From Bryobacterales bacterium (GTDB lineage: Bacteria; Acidobacteriota; Terriglobia; Bryobacterales; Bryobacteraceae), in the NCBI GenBank assembly GCA_003164075.1, contig PLRZ01000734.1:1-11247 (forward strand): a stretch of 11,247 nucleotides of DNA. Direction: 5' to 3'. Positions 5,101-11,247 of the stretch are shown in pieces. The notes below the pieces were generated by a model. The model worked only from the letters and a program-made list of their open reading frames with translations. It was not told where the DNA came from and made no database searches. How positions within the stretch are numbered: position 1 is the first letter of the stretch; each line of letters begins with the position of its first letter. The position numbers were made by a program, and so were the translations under genes.

Positions 5101-7242
5101 CTACGGCCGCCGCCCGGACCGCTCCAGTTCATCCAGCAGAGTGGACAGCCGCGGCGCCCGGTCGGTGCGTCCCCCAAAGCGTAGAGCGTTGTAGGCGCTG
5201 GTGAATTCCTCCACCGTGCGCCCGAGCGGCGTGGCCCGCAACGAGTGCGCGAATTCCACCGGTGTGAACCAGGCCGGTTTCTGATATCCCTGCCGCCTGA
5301 GGACCTGAAGCATACGCTCGTAGAGCAGAGTGGCGTCCGCCACGCTGGCCTGCCCGCGGCGCGCGCGCTCCACCCGCCGGCGCATCCGCAGCGTGTGCCA
5401 CAGCCGCGGACCGCTGGACCACAGCCAATACGCCACCAGCAGCCCCACGGCCGCACCCGCCCCGAACCGCCGGATCCAGGCTTTGGCCCGCCCGGCCCAC
5501 CGCGCCTCCACGCCGGAAAGCGAGTCGAACCAGCCGATCCCCAGACGTCTGGCAGTCTGTTCAATGCGATCGGCCAGGGTGCCCTGGTGATTGGGATCGT
5601 AGCCCACCACCCACTGCTGCCAGAAGGTCTCCGCGGCGTCCAGGTATAGGCCGGCCTTGGAGAGCAGGGTGAAAGAGTGGGATGACAGATCGGGCGGCGT
5701 GGGGTCGAAAGTGGTCCAGCCGTGGCCGGGGATCCAGGCTTCCACCCAACTGTGGGCGTCGGAAGCGCGCACCAGCCAGAGATCGGAAATGGGATTGTAG
5801 ACGCCGTTTTGAAATCCCGTGGCCAGGCGCGCGGGGATGTTCAGGGTGCGCAGCATCACCGCCATGGCCGCTGCGAAATACTCGCAGTGGCCCTTCCGCC
5901 GCGTAAAGAGGAAGTCGGCCAGAGGATCTTTGGATTCCCGTTGGGGAAGCTCCAGGGTGTAGCCGTAGTCATGGCGCAAGCCCTGTTCGAGTGCGCGGGC
6001 GCGGCCCAGGTCGCTGGGGGCGCCGGCGGTCATGGACTTCGCCAGCAAGGGGATGCGCGGATCGGTAGGGGGCAGTTGCAGATACCGCTCTCTGTGTAGC
6101 AGGTCCAGTATGGGCGGAGGATTGAGCGGCGGCGTGGTTTCCGGCGGCTCTTCGAGGACGCTCAAGACGTCGTAGCGGAAGCCCGAGGCGGGCGGCTGGC
6201 GCAGACGAAAGCAGCCGGATTCGGATTCCACGCGGGTTCCGTCGGGCAGTTCCTCGACGGTTTCCGGAGCCCCGGCGAAAAACAACGTGCGCGATTCCAG
6301 GTCCGTAAACTCAACCCGGTAACTGCGTTGCAGGCCGGGGCGGTAGCCGAGAGAGATGTGGCCGCCGTTCACCGTAAGGTAATTGTCCCCGGGAGCGGAC
6401 CGGGACCACGCCCGGCCGTCGAAATCGGTGAGTACGTCCCCGCGCCACTTGGCCGACCCCATGGGCTGGTTGCCGTAGATGGCGATATGCAGGACCGGCC
6501 GCGAACTGTTCTTGAATTCTCCGATTTCACCGAGGGTGACGTGATCGGAGAAGCCGGGGACGCGGATGTGGTGGGAGATCAGCGTGGAAAGGGCTGCGTC
6601 GGCGGTGCGGGGCAAGAGGAAAAACATGCCCGCCGTGAGAGTCAGGATTCCCAGGGCGATCCACACCGCCAATATCGCCAGCCGGGAATGGAAGCGCTTC
6701 AATCCGGCGCGGGCGGTGGTAGGAGCTTTGTGCATGGAGCGGCGGATCTCTCCGCTGGTGAGCGCCGCGATGGCGAACAGAAGGAACAGCGCCAGGCACA
6801 GGAAAAAGTTGACATCGATGGACAGGATGGCGGCGGCCAGCAGTTCCAGAAAGGCGATAACGGCGATGTAGAGGTTGTCGCGATTGGTCTTGGCTGTGAG
6901 AATCTTGACCACCGCCAGAAAGAAGACCAGGTGCACGGTGGAAGAGAGAAAATCGTGCGAGAGGAAAAAGTAGTCGATGGGAAAGAAGCCGGCGTACCCC
7001 ACGGCGACGATGGTGGCGGTGCGTTCGGTCAGGTTCAATCGCAGCAGGCCGGCGAGCAGCAGAGCCCGCAGCAGGATGCCACCGCCGGTGAGAACCGTGG
7101 TCGGCACGTCCAGGTATGCCGACCCCGCTACTGCCAGGTAGCCGCTGGCCACCAGGCCGAGCAGCGAGAATTGGAAGAAGCGTTCCACCGGCAGGGGGCC
7201 GCTGCTGAAGGCGCGATTCCGGGCGCCGGCGTCGGGACGCAT
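5101..7242 (-). CDS. TgpA-like membrane transglutaminase (DUF3488-transglutaminase-DUF4129 architecture)
   Basis: A 713-residue inner-membrane protein. The N-terminal third has six or seven hydrophobic segments (about 22-44, 50-68, 76-94, 100-116, 123-141, 144-162, 187-210), as in the TgpA N-terminal (DUF3488) domain. A periplasmic region follows with a transglutaminase-like core that keeps the catalytic triad: C453 in GHCEYFAAAMAVMLR, H497 in SDAHSWVEAW and D513 in FDPTPP. One more membrane helix lies at about 594-609. The C-terminal DUF4129-like tail contains LYERMLQVLRRQGYQKPAWFTPVEFA. The family is essential in Pseudomonas aeruginosa, and its substrate is unsettled. TgpA genes often sit next to MoxR ATPase and DUF58 genes; neither is adjacent here. 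No Shine-Dalgarno site precedes the ATG; a TACAAT hexamer ends 6 nt before it. Confidence 0.88.
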   Translation of the reverse strand: MRPDAGARNRAFSSGPLPVERFFQFSLLGLVASGYLAVAGSAYLDVPTTVLTGGGILLRALLLAGLLRLNLTERTATIVAVGYAGFFPIDYFFLSHDFLSSTVHLVFFLAVVKILTAKTNRDNLYIAVIAFLELLAAAILSIDVNFFLCLALFLLFAIAALTSGEIRRSMHKAPTTARAGLKRFHSRLAILAVWIALGILTLTAGMFFLLPRTADAALSTLISHHIRVPGFSDHVTLGEIGEFKNSSRPVLHIAIYGNQPMGSAKWRGDVLTDFDGRAWSRSAPGDNYLTVNGGHISLGYRPGLQRSYRVEFTDLESRTLFFAGAPETVEELPDGTRVESESGCFRLRQPPASGFRYDVLSVLEEPPETTPPLNPPPILDLLHRERYLQLPPTDPRIPLLAKSMTAGAPSDLGRARALEQGLRHDYGYTLELPQRESKDPLADFLFTRRKGHCEYFAAAMAVMLRTLNIPARLATGFQNGVYNPISDLWLVRASDAHSWVEAWIPGHGWTTFDPTPPDLSSHSFTLLSKAGLYLDAAETFWQQWVVGYDPNHQGTLADRIEQTARRLGIGWFDSLSGVEARWAGRAKAWIRRFGAGAAVGLLVAYWLWSSGPRLWHTLRMRRRVERARRGQASVADATLLYERMLQVLRRQGYQKPAWFTPVEFAHSLRATPLGRTVEEFTSAYNALRFGGRTDRAPRLSTLLDELERSGRRP

Positions 7243-7248
7243 AGGCTT

Positions 7249-7254
7249 ATTGTA
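7249..7254 (-). promoter_or_regulatory. Candidate -10 element of the transglutaminase gene
   Basis: On the minus strand TACAAT ends 6 nt before the ATG at 7242. Transcription would then start at or next to the ATG, giving a leaderless mRNA. No convincing -35 element is seen. Confidence 0.35.
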
Positions 7255-7257
7255 GAG

Positions 7258-7292
7258 CTTTTAGCCGTGGCTTTTAGCTGTTGGCTTTCAAC
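7258..7292. repeat. Three tandem copies of a 13-14 bp unit
   Basis: CTTTTAGC at 7258-7265 recurs at 7271-7278, and the variant CTTTCAAC is at 7285-7292; each is followed by a short G/T-rich spacer. It abuts the inverted repeat at 7292-7347 and may be part of the same element. Confidence 0.6.
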
Positions 7293-7347
7293 TACATAAC
7301 CTCGAAATTCAAATCGGTGAGCGGAACGGAGTTTCGAGGTTATGTAG
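7292..7347. repeat. Inverted repeat with 16-bp perfect arms
   Basis: CTACATAACCTCGAAA (7292-7307) is the exact reverse complement of 7332-7347, with 24 nt between the arms. It lies between the divergent starts of the transglutaminase gene and the acidic ORF, so its mRNA could form a leader hairpin. It has no T tract. It is most likely a REP-like mobile repeat, or else a regulatory hairpin. Confidence 0.75.
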
Positions 7348-7410
7348 CCTGTCCCCGAAATTGCTCCCCCCCCCCTTGCCTTCGGCCTCGCTTTTCGCTA
7401 CTAATCGTCC

Positions 7411-7419
7411 AAGGGGAGG
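7411..7419 (+). promoter_or_regulatory. Strong Shine-Dalgarno site of the acidic small ORF
   Basis: AAGGGGAGG ends 6 nt before the ATG at 7426. It is the best ribosome binding site in the window and the main evidence that this ORF is translated. Confidence 0.75.
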
Positions 7420-7425
7420 TCAACC

Positions 7426-7662
7426 ATGGATGATTTCCGTGTGGGCTCCATTCCTTCTTCCGATTCGTACGGCCAGCGTCAGCCGCCCGGCTCCGTTGCG
7501 CGGAAGCGCGGGAGACTGCAACACGACGAGGACGGCCGGCAGCAGGATGATGCAGCCGATGCCTCCGACGAGTTTCTCACCGACGACGACGCATCCGACG
7601 CCGCCGGCGAACCGATCGAAGACTACTACTTGCCCTCCGATCCCAGCGGGGACGGGGAGTAA
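7426..7662 (+). CDS. Small acidic hypothetical protein
   Basis: A 78-residue protein that I do not recognise. It is low-complexity and probably disordered: a Ser/Pro/Gln-rich start, a short basic patch (ARKRGRLQ, 25-32), then a long Asp/Glu/Ala-rich stretch ([20 protein letters not shown]) with a strongly negative charge. There is no signal peptide or membrane segment. The strong ribosome binding site 6 nt before the ATG supports expression. Its last 37 bp overlap, tail to tail, the 3' end of the ankyrin-repeat gene on the other strand. A basic patch followed by an acidic tail could suit a nucleic-acid or protein-binding peptide, but that is a guess. Confidence 0.6.
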   Translation: MDDFRVGSIPSSDSYGQRQPPGSVARKRGRLQHDEDGRQQDDAADASDEFLTDDDASDAAGEPIEDYYLPSDPSGDGE

Positions 7663-8300
7663 CTGGCCAGCCATTCCGCCAGTGGCTCGTGACCGTACTC
7701 GCGCGCCAGGTCGGCCGCCGTCTTACCGTCTTTCGTCATACGCCGCGCATCGGCGCCGGCCCAAAGAAGCCGCTCCACCATCTCCCGATGGCCGCAAGCC
7801 GCGGCGGAGTGAAGCGGTGTGGCTTCCAGGAATTCCACCGGGTCGGGCCGCGCGCCATGTTCCAGCAGCAGCTTCACCAGCGCCACGCTTCCGCTCGCCA
7901 CGGCGGAGTGCAGCGGCGCCACACGAATGGCGTTGCGCGAAGGGCGGTTCACGTCCGCGCCGGCAGCCACAAACTGGCGCGCCAGCTCTTCATGCCCGAA
8001 AAATACGGCCAGGCCTAGCGGCGTGAAGCCGTCGCCGGAATAGCTGTCGGCCAGTTGGGGATCGCGCGCCAGCAGCGCCGATGCACGGTCGCGATTTCCC
8101 AGAGCGCAGGCCTCGAAGAAGTCCGGCTCCCGGCCGGCCAGCACGATGGCTTCCAGTTCCGGGTGACGAGTGTACACGCACCACAGAGCCGGGGTAGCTC
8201 CCTCGGCGTTCCTGGCATCGGCCAGCTTAGGGTCGGAGGCCAGCAGCGCGCGCACCCGCTCCGCATCGCCCTGGCGAATCGCATCGAACAAAGTGGACAT
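7626..8300 (-). CDS. Ankyrin-repeat protein
   Basis: A 224-residue protein made almost entirely of ankyrin repeats, which bind proteins. Repeats are visible at about 1-31 ([21 protein letters not shown]), 34-58, 59-88 ([21 protein letters not shown]), 91-123 ([20 protein letters not shown]), 127-157 ([23 protein letters not shown]), 159-190 ([23 protein letters not shown]) and a capping repeat at 191-212. There is no signal peptide, so it is probably cytoplasmic. Its partner is unknown. Ankyrin proteins are common in free-living Acidobacteriota, so there is no reason to call it an effector. It lacks a Shine-Dalgarno site; GATACT ends 6 nt before the ATG. The last 12 codons and the stop overlap the acidic ORF on the other strand. 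Confidence 0.88.
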   Translation of the reverse strand: MSTLFDAIRQGDAERVRALLASDPKLADARNAEGATPALWCVYTRHPELEAIVLAGREPDFFEACALGNRDRASALLARDPQLADSYSGDGFTPLGLAVFFGHEELARQFVAAGADVNRPSRNAIRVAPLHSAVASGSVALVKLLLEHGARPDPVEFLEATPLHSAAACGHREMVERLLWAGADARRMTKDGKTAADLAREYGHEPLAEWLASYSPSPLGSEGK

Positions 8301-8306
8301 GGCTGT

Positions 8307-8312
8307 AGTATC
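8307..8312 (-). promoter_or_regulatory. Candidate -10 element of the ankyrin gene
   Basis: On the minus strand GATACT ends 6 nt before the ATG at 8300, the same spacing as at the transglutaminase gene. No good -35 element is visible. Confidence 0.3.
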
Positions 8313-8492
8313 GCCAAAATGCGGCGGTGCGTCTTAGGGCCGCGAAACAATAAGCTGACCAAAATGTCTCGAACGTGCGCAATCGCTCCCTCACGGGGTG
8401 CCCTCTGGGCCCGGCTCCGTCAAATGCGCATGCCGAGCCGCGCGCGGGAGCAAGCGGTTGGGCTGCACAGCCGCGGCCACGGCATTCTGCCC

Positions 8493-8504
8493 GGAAAATT
8501 TTCC
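8493..8504. promoter_or_regulatory. 12-bp perfect palindrome, possible operator
   Basis: GGAAAATTTTCC is a perfect AT-centred palindrome inside otherwise very GC-rich sequence, roughly midway between the divergent ankyrin and nadB starts. It could be a regulator site, but at 117 bp or more from either proposed promoter the link is weak. Confidence 0.25.
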
Positions 8505-8621
8505 ACGAAGTGCACGCGCGAGCGGGCGCGCAGCACGGCGTTCGAGCTGTGCAACGGCGCCGGCAGGCGGTTGAGCGGAAGCGGTCCCTCCATTTGTTTC
8601 CGTGTACGCCGGTGTGCCCCC

Positions 8622-8630
8622 TGCTATCAT
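8622..8630 (+). promoter_or_regulatory. Candidate extended -10 promoter of nadB
   Basis: TGC followed by TATCAT (8625-8630) forms an extended -10 element ending 11 nt before the nadB ATG. Transcription would start within about 5 nt of the start codon, leaving no room for a ribosome binding site; none is seen. Confidence 0.4.
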
Positions 8631-8641
8631 CGCAATAAGCA

Positions 8642-10165
8642 ATGACTGCGGACTTTCTGGTGATCGGCGCCGGCGTGGCTGGAATGCGGGCGGCCATCGA
8701 ATTGGCGCCCGCGGGACAGGTCCTGGTAGTCGCCAAGGACAGCCTGCGGGAATCTTCTTCCGAATATGCCCAGGGCGGCATCGCCGTGGCGCTCAGCGAC
8801 GACGACGAAGTGGAACTGCACGAGCAGGACACCCTGGTGGCCGGCGACGGCCTTTGCGATCGGGCGGCGGTCCACACGCTGGTGGAAGAAGGGCCCGCGG
8901 CCATCCAACAGTTGATCGACTGGGGCGCGGCCTTCGACCGCGAGGGCGGCAGCTTGGCCTTCACGCGCGAGGGCGCCCACAGCCGCAATCGCATCCTCCA
9001 CGCGCATGGCGATTCCACCGGCCGCGAAATCGCCCAGACCCTCTACCGCAAAGCCGCGTCGCTTCCCAACGTGACCTTCCGGAGCTACGCCGCCACGCTC
9101 GACCTGCTGCTCGACGACGGGGTCTGCGGGGCCTCCCTGTGGGACGGCCAATCGCACAGCCTGGACACCGTCCACGCGCGCGCCGTGCTGCTGGCCACCG
9201 GCGGATTGGGCCACGTTTTCCGCAACACTACCAACCCCGATGTGGCCACCGGCGATGGCGTTGCCATGGCCTACCGTGCCGGCGCGGAAATCGCCGATCT
9301 GGAATTCGTGCAGTTCCATCCCACCGCTCTGCACGTGGAAGGTGCGCCGCGCTTTCTGATCTCCGAAGCGCTGCGCGGAGAAGGCGCGCACCTGCTCAAC
9401 GCCCGGGGCGAACGCTTCATGGAGCGTTACCATCCGCTCCGGGAACTGGCGCCGCGCGATGTGGTGGCGCGCGCCATCGTTTCCGAAATGGAGCGCACCG
9501 GCGCCACGTCGGTCTCGCTCGACCTCTCTCATCGCGAGCCGGGCTTCGTGCGCGCCCGCTTCCCGCGCATTTACGAGACCTGTCTGCGATACGGCATCGA
9601 CCTGGAACGCCAGCCCGCGCCTGTGGCTCCCGCGGCGCACTACGCCATGGGCGGCGTCCGCACCGGTCTCGACGGCCGCACCAATGTGCCGAGGCTCTTT
9701 GCGGCGGGGGAAGCGGCGTGCACCGGCGTGCACGGCGCCAACCGGCTGGCCAGCAATTCGCTGCTGGAAGGCGTGGTGTTTGGCGCCCGCGCCGGCCGGG
9801 CGATGCGCGAGTTGGCGGCGGCCCATCGATCCACGTCGGGCGCCATGGCCGCGTCCCACGGTTCAGCCGCTACTGCCGCGGAGATCCGCGCGCTGGCGTG
9901 GGAGCAATGTGGCATCGTGCGCGATGCCGCGGGTTTGCAGGCGGCCTGCCGCCGGCTGGAAGAGGCCGATCGCCCGGGTACCGCCGCCGGCCCGCGGTTG
10001 GCCGAAGCCGGCAGCGTGCGCCAGGTGGCGCTGCTGATCGCGCGTTGCGCCCTGGCCCGCGAAGAAAGCCGCGGCGCACACTTCCGCCGCGACTTTCCTC
10101 AGAAGCAGTGCGCGTGGCAGAAGCACTCCATCGTGCGGAAAGACGGGGACGTAACGTTCCGGTAG
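8642..10165 (+). CDS. nadB: L-aspartate oxidase NadB
   Basis: A 507-residue FAD-dependent enzyme that oxidises L-aspartate to iminoaspartate, the first step of de novo NAD synthesis; NadA then forms quinolinate. An N-terminal FAD-binding Rossmann motif (VIGAGVAGMRAA, 7-18) is followed by SSEYAQGGIAVA (39-50), then the flavoprotein core with FVQFHPTALH (222-231), RGEGAHLLN (245-253), APRDVVARAI (270-279) and HYAMGGV (333-339). The second FAD motif is GEAACTGVHGANRLASNSLLEG (356-377). The helical C-terminal domain ends near ESRGAHFRRDFP. H226, R277 and H333 correspond to expected active-site residues. NANRLASNSLLEG-type motifs and the C-terminal domain favour NadB over succinate dehydrogenase or fumarate reductase flavoproteins. 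Neither nadA nor nadC is in the window, so it may be a solitary gene. There is no Shine-Dalgarno site. Confidence 0.92.
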   Translation: MTADFLVIGAGVAGMRAAIELAPAGQVLVVAKDSLRESSSEYAQGGIAVALSDDDEVELHEQDTLVAGDGLCDRAAVHTLVEEGPAAIQQLIDWGAAFDREGGSLAFTREGAHSRNRILHAHGDSTGREIAQTLYRKAASLPNVTFRSYAATLDLLLDDGVCGASLWDGQSHSLDTVHARAVLLATGGLGHVFRNTTNPDVATGDGVAMAYRAGAEIADLEFVQFHPTALHVEGAPRFLISEALRGEGAHLLNARGERFMERYHPLRELAPRDVVARAIVSEMERTGATSVSLDLSHREPGFVRARFPRIYETCLRYGIDLERQPAPVAPAAHYAMGGVRTGLDGRTNVPRLFAAGEAACTGVHGANRLASNSLLEGVVFGARAGRAMRELAAAHRSTSGAMAASHGSAATAAEIRALAWEQCGIVRDAAGLQAACRRLEEADRPGTAAGPRLAEAGSVRQVALLIARCALAREESRGAHFRRDFPQKQCAWQKHSIVRKDGDVTFR

Positions 10166-10216
10166 TGCGCGCTCCATCCCGAGGCCGGCGGCGAGGGCGC
10201 AACCGTGCCCGCTATC

Positions 10217-10225
10217 TGCTAAAGT
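10217..10225 (+). promoter_or_regulatory. Candidate extended -10 element before the secreted protein gene
   Basis: TGC followed by TAAAGT (10220-10225) ends 8 nt before the ATG at 10234. The gap downstream of nadB is 68 bp, so read-through from nadB is also possible. Confidence 0.3.
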
Positions 10226-10233
10226 TCATCGTT

Positions 10234-11034
10234 ATGGAAAGCTATACGATTCGTCTCCAATTCAAGCACCCCTGCAGGGCCTCGCTCCTGGTGCTGTTGC
10301 TGGCGGCCGCGCCACTTCTACTGCTCGCGCAAGCGCCTAAACCCACCGTGCCCGATTGGTCGCTGCCGGGCTCCGCTACCCACAGACAGGTACCGCCGCC
10401 GGCGGATTTTCACCGGCCGAGCACTAATTTCGATACGCCAATCGGCCTCTTCGATGGCCAATCCGACATCGGCAGCGCGCTGGCGCCGGGCAGCGCCAGT
10501 TACGACGCTGGCACGAAGCAGTACACCATCAACTCCGCCGGCTATAACATCTGGTACCAGCGCGATGAGTTCCGTTATCTCTGGAAAAAGATGTCCGGGG
10601 ACGTTTCACTAGCGGCCGACGTCACGTTCCCCGACCCGAAGGGCTACGGCGACCGCAAGGCGGTACTGGTCATTCGGCAGAATCTCGACGACGATTCCAA
10701 GGAGGCCATGATCGGCGAGCACGGGGTGGGCATGATCCACCTGGCGCAGCGTCGGGAGAGAGGCGCGAACCTCACGGATATGCAGTATCGCTTCGGAGGC
10801 ACCCTCGCCAATGTCAGGGCGAAGCGCATCGGAATCGAAAAGCGCGGCGACTCCATCGCCATCTTTATCAGCCTGCAAGGCGAACCCATGCAGCAGCTTG
10901 GTCCACCGATCAACTTGCACTTCGACGGGCCTTTTTATGTCGGCATGGGTTTCTGCTCGCATTTGCCCGACACGTCCGATACCGCGGTGCTCTCCAATGT
11001 CATTCTCGAGAGCTCGGCGGGCAAGGTGCGTTGA
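10234..11034 (+). CDS. Secreted LamG/DUF1349-like domain protein
   Basis: A 266-residue exported protein. A signal peptide is clear: a basic n-region, a hydrophobic core at about 18-32 (LLVLLLAAAPLLLL) and a likely cut after AQA (32-34). A Pro-rich linker (35-65) follows. The rest (about 67-262) reads as a beta-sandwich like DUF1349/concanavalin-type domains: DGQSDIG, then YTINSAGYNIWYQRDEFRYL, SLAADVTFPD, RKAVLVIRQNLDDDSKEA, FYVGMGFCSHLPD. In Acidobacteriota such domains are often found attached to TolB-like propeller proteins; here it is alone. The fold suggests carbohydrate or surface ligand binding, but no ligand can be named. The frame stays open far upstream through nadB; the ATG at 10234 is chosen because it places the signal peptide at the N-terminus. 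Confidence 0.7.
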   Translation: MESYTIRLQFKHPCRASLLVLLLAAAPLLLLAQAPKPTVPDWSLPGSATHRQVPPPADFHRPSTNFDTPIGLFDGQSDIGSALAPGSASYDAGTKQYTINSAGYNIWYQRDEFRYLWKKMSGDVSLAADVTFPDPKGYGDRKAVLVIRQNLDDDSKEAMIGEHGVGMIHLAQRRERGANLTDMQYRFGGTLANVRAKRIGIEKRGDSIAIFISLQGEPMQQLGPPINLHFDGPFYVGMGFCSHLPDTSDTAVLSNVILESSAGKVR

Positions 11035-11138
11035 CTCCCGAAGTCGTCCCGGCAATTTGGGATGAGCCCGTCCGCCTGCGGGGTCGAGACTCCCGATGTC
11101 ACCGGCATTCCGGAACTGCCGAGGAATCGGATTGAGCC
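11032..11138 (+). repeat. Degenerate dispersed repeat, copy B (about three units)
   Basis: It begins at the stop codon of the preceding gene. Unit 1 (11032-11070) is TGACTCCCGAAGTCGTCCCG and ends AATTTGGGATGAGCCCG. Unit 2 (11088-11112) is GACTCCCGATGTCACCGGCA plus ATTCCG. Unit 3 (11113-11138) is shorter and ends in TTGAGCC. The end of unit 1 matches copy A at 4934-4950 exactly over 17 bp, in the opposite orientation. Confidence 0.6.
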
Positions 11139-11161
11139 ATCGCTCCGCACAAACAGATTTA

Positions 11162-11247
11162 GCCACGGATGAACACAGATGAACACAGATAAGAAAAACC
11201 CTTCTTTTTTGCCTTTTTATCGGTGTTCATCCGTGTTTATCCGTGGC
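11162..11247. repeat. Inverted repeat with 31-bp arms, GCCACGGATGAACAC type
   Basis: The left arm (11162-11192) and the right arm (11217-11247) are reverse complements at 28 of 31 positions, around 24 nt that are rich in A and T. Each arm has an internal 10-bp periodicity (GATGAACACA repeated). This resembles a widespread intergenic repeat found in several bacterial phyla. The right arm ends exactly at the window edge, so the element may continue. Confidence 0.8.

Larger units (their letters stand above)
8301..8641. other. Divergent intergenic region, no convincing gene
   Basis: About 340 bp between the divergent starts of the ankyrin gene and nadB. It is GC-rich; frames on both strands stay open but show no known product and no ribosome binding site. 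It holds candidate -10 elements at each end and a perfect 12-bp palindrome at 8493-8504. Confidence 0.55.

Noticed and set aside
4494..5204. 236-residue plus-strand frame across the convergent intergenic region
   Set aside because: It reads through the palindrome and the repeat units, overlaps the better-supported small ORF and the transglutaminase 3' end, and has no ribosome binding site.
6328..7299. 323-residue plus-strand frame opposite the transglutaminase N-terminus
   Set aside because: A Gln/Gly/Asp-rich translation typical of the reverse complement of membrane-protein codons, with no motif.
8301..8641. Short ORFs on both strands between the ankyrin gene and nadB
   Set aside because: None has a ribosome binding site or a plausible protein sequence, and all are Arg/Ala/Pro-rich as expected of random GC-rich DNA.
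8627..9859. 410-residue minus-strand frame opposite nadB
   Set aside because: It is a shadow of NadB, which has all expected motifs on the plus strand.
8602..10233. Long plus-strand frame running through nadB into the secreted protein gene
   Set aside because: Upstream of 10234 it is an Arg/Gly-rich out-of-frame reading of nadB. The real gene starts at the ATG that precedes the signal peptide.
11162..11247. CRISPR array suggested by the repeated GATGAACACA units
   Set aside because: The units are 10 bp, contiguous and without spacers, and they belong to one inverted repeat.

Overview
The window is GC-rich bacterial chromosomal DNA. It most resembles Acidobacteriota of the Solibacter/Bryobacter type. 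That placement is inferred from the flbD-motA-motB motility block, a secreted LamG-like domain protein of a style common in that phylum, and many small palindromic intergenic repeats. No rRNA or other decisive phylogenetic marker is present, so it remains tentative.

Positions 1-4672 form a motility region. fliD (71-2113, +) encodes the filament cap and carries a three-fold ~100-residue internal repeat. A small helical protein in the place of FliT follows it (2116-2403, +). Facing them is the operon flbD-motA-motB (4360 down to 2434, -), encoding the stator and a small flagellar protein. Divergent from flbD is a small unknown gene with a strong Shine-Dalgarno site (4466-4672, +). A sigma-28-like promoter precedes fliD, so late flagellar control is plausible.

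Positions 4673-5100 hold no convincing gene. They contain a long composite palindrome and degenerate ~28-35 bp repeats that reappear in the opposite orientation near 11.03-11.14 kb.

Positions 5101-11034 carry housekeeping and accessory genes. They are a TgpA-like membrane transglutaminase (-), a small acidic unknown protein (+), an ankyrin-repeat protein (-), L-aspartate oxidase NadB (+) and a secreted LamG/DUF1349-like protein (+). Four of these five lack a Shine-Dalgarno site and have a -10-like hexamer 6-11 nt before the start codon, which suggests leaderless or nearly leaderless transcripts. The intergenic gaps hold further repeats: 13-14 bp tandem copies plus a 16-bp-arm inverted repeat at 7258-7347, and a 31-bp-arm inverted repeat of the 'GCCACGGATGAACAC' type at the right edge.

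No CRISPR array, transposase, tRNA, rRNA or obvious defence system is visible. The most unusual material is the repeat architecture, the FliD repeat expansion and the leaderless pattern. None of these amounts to a clear new system.
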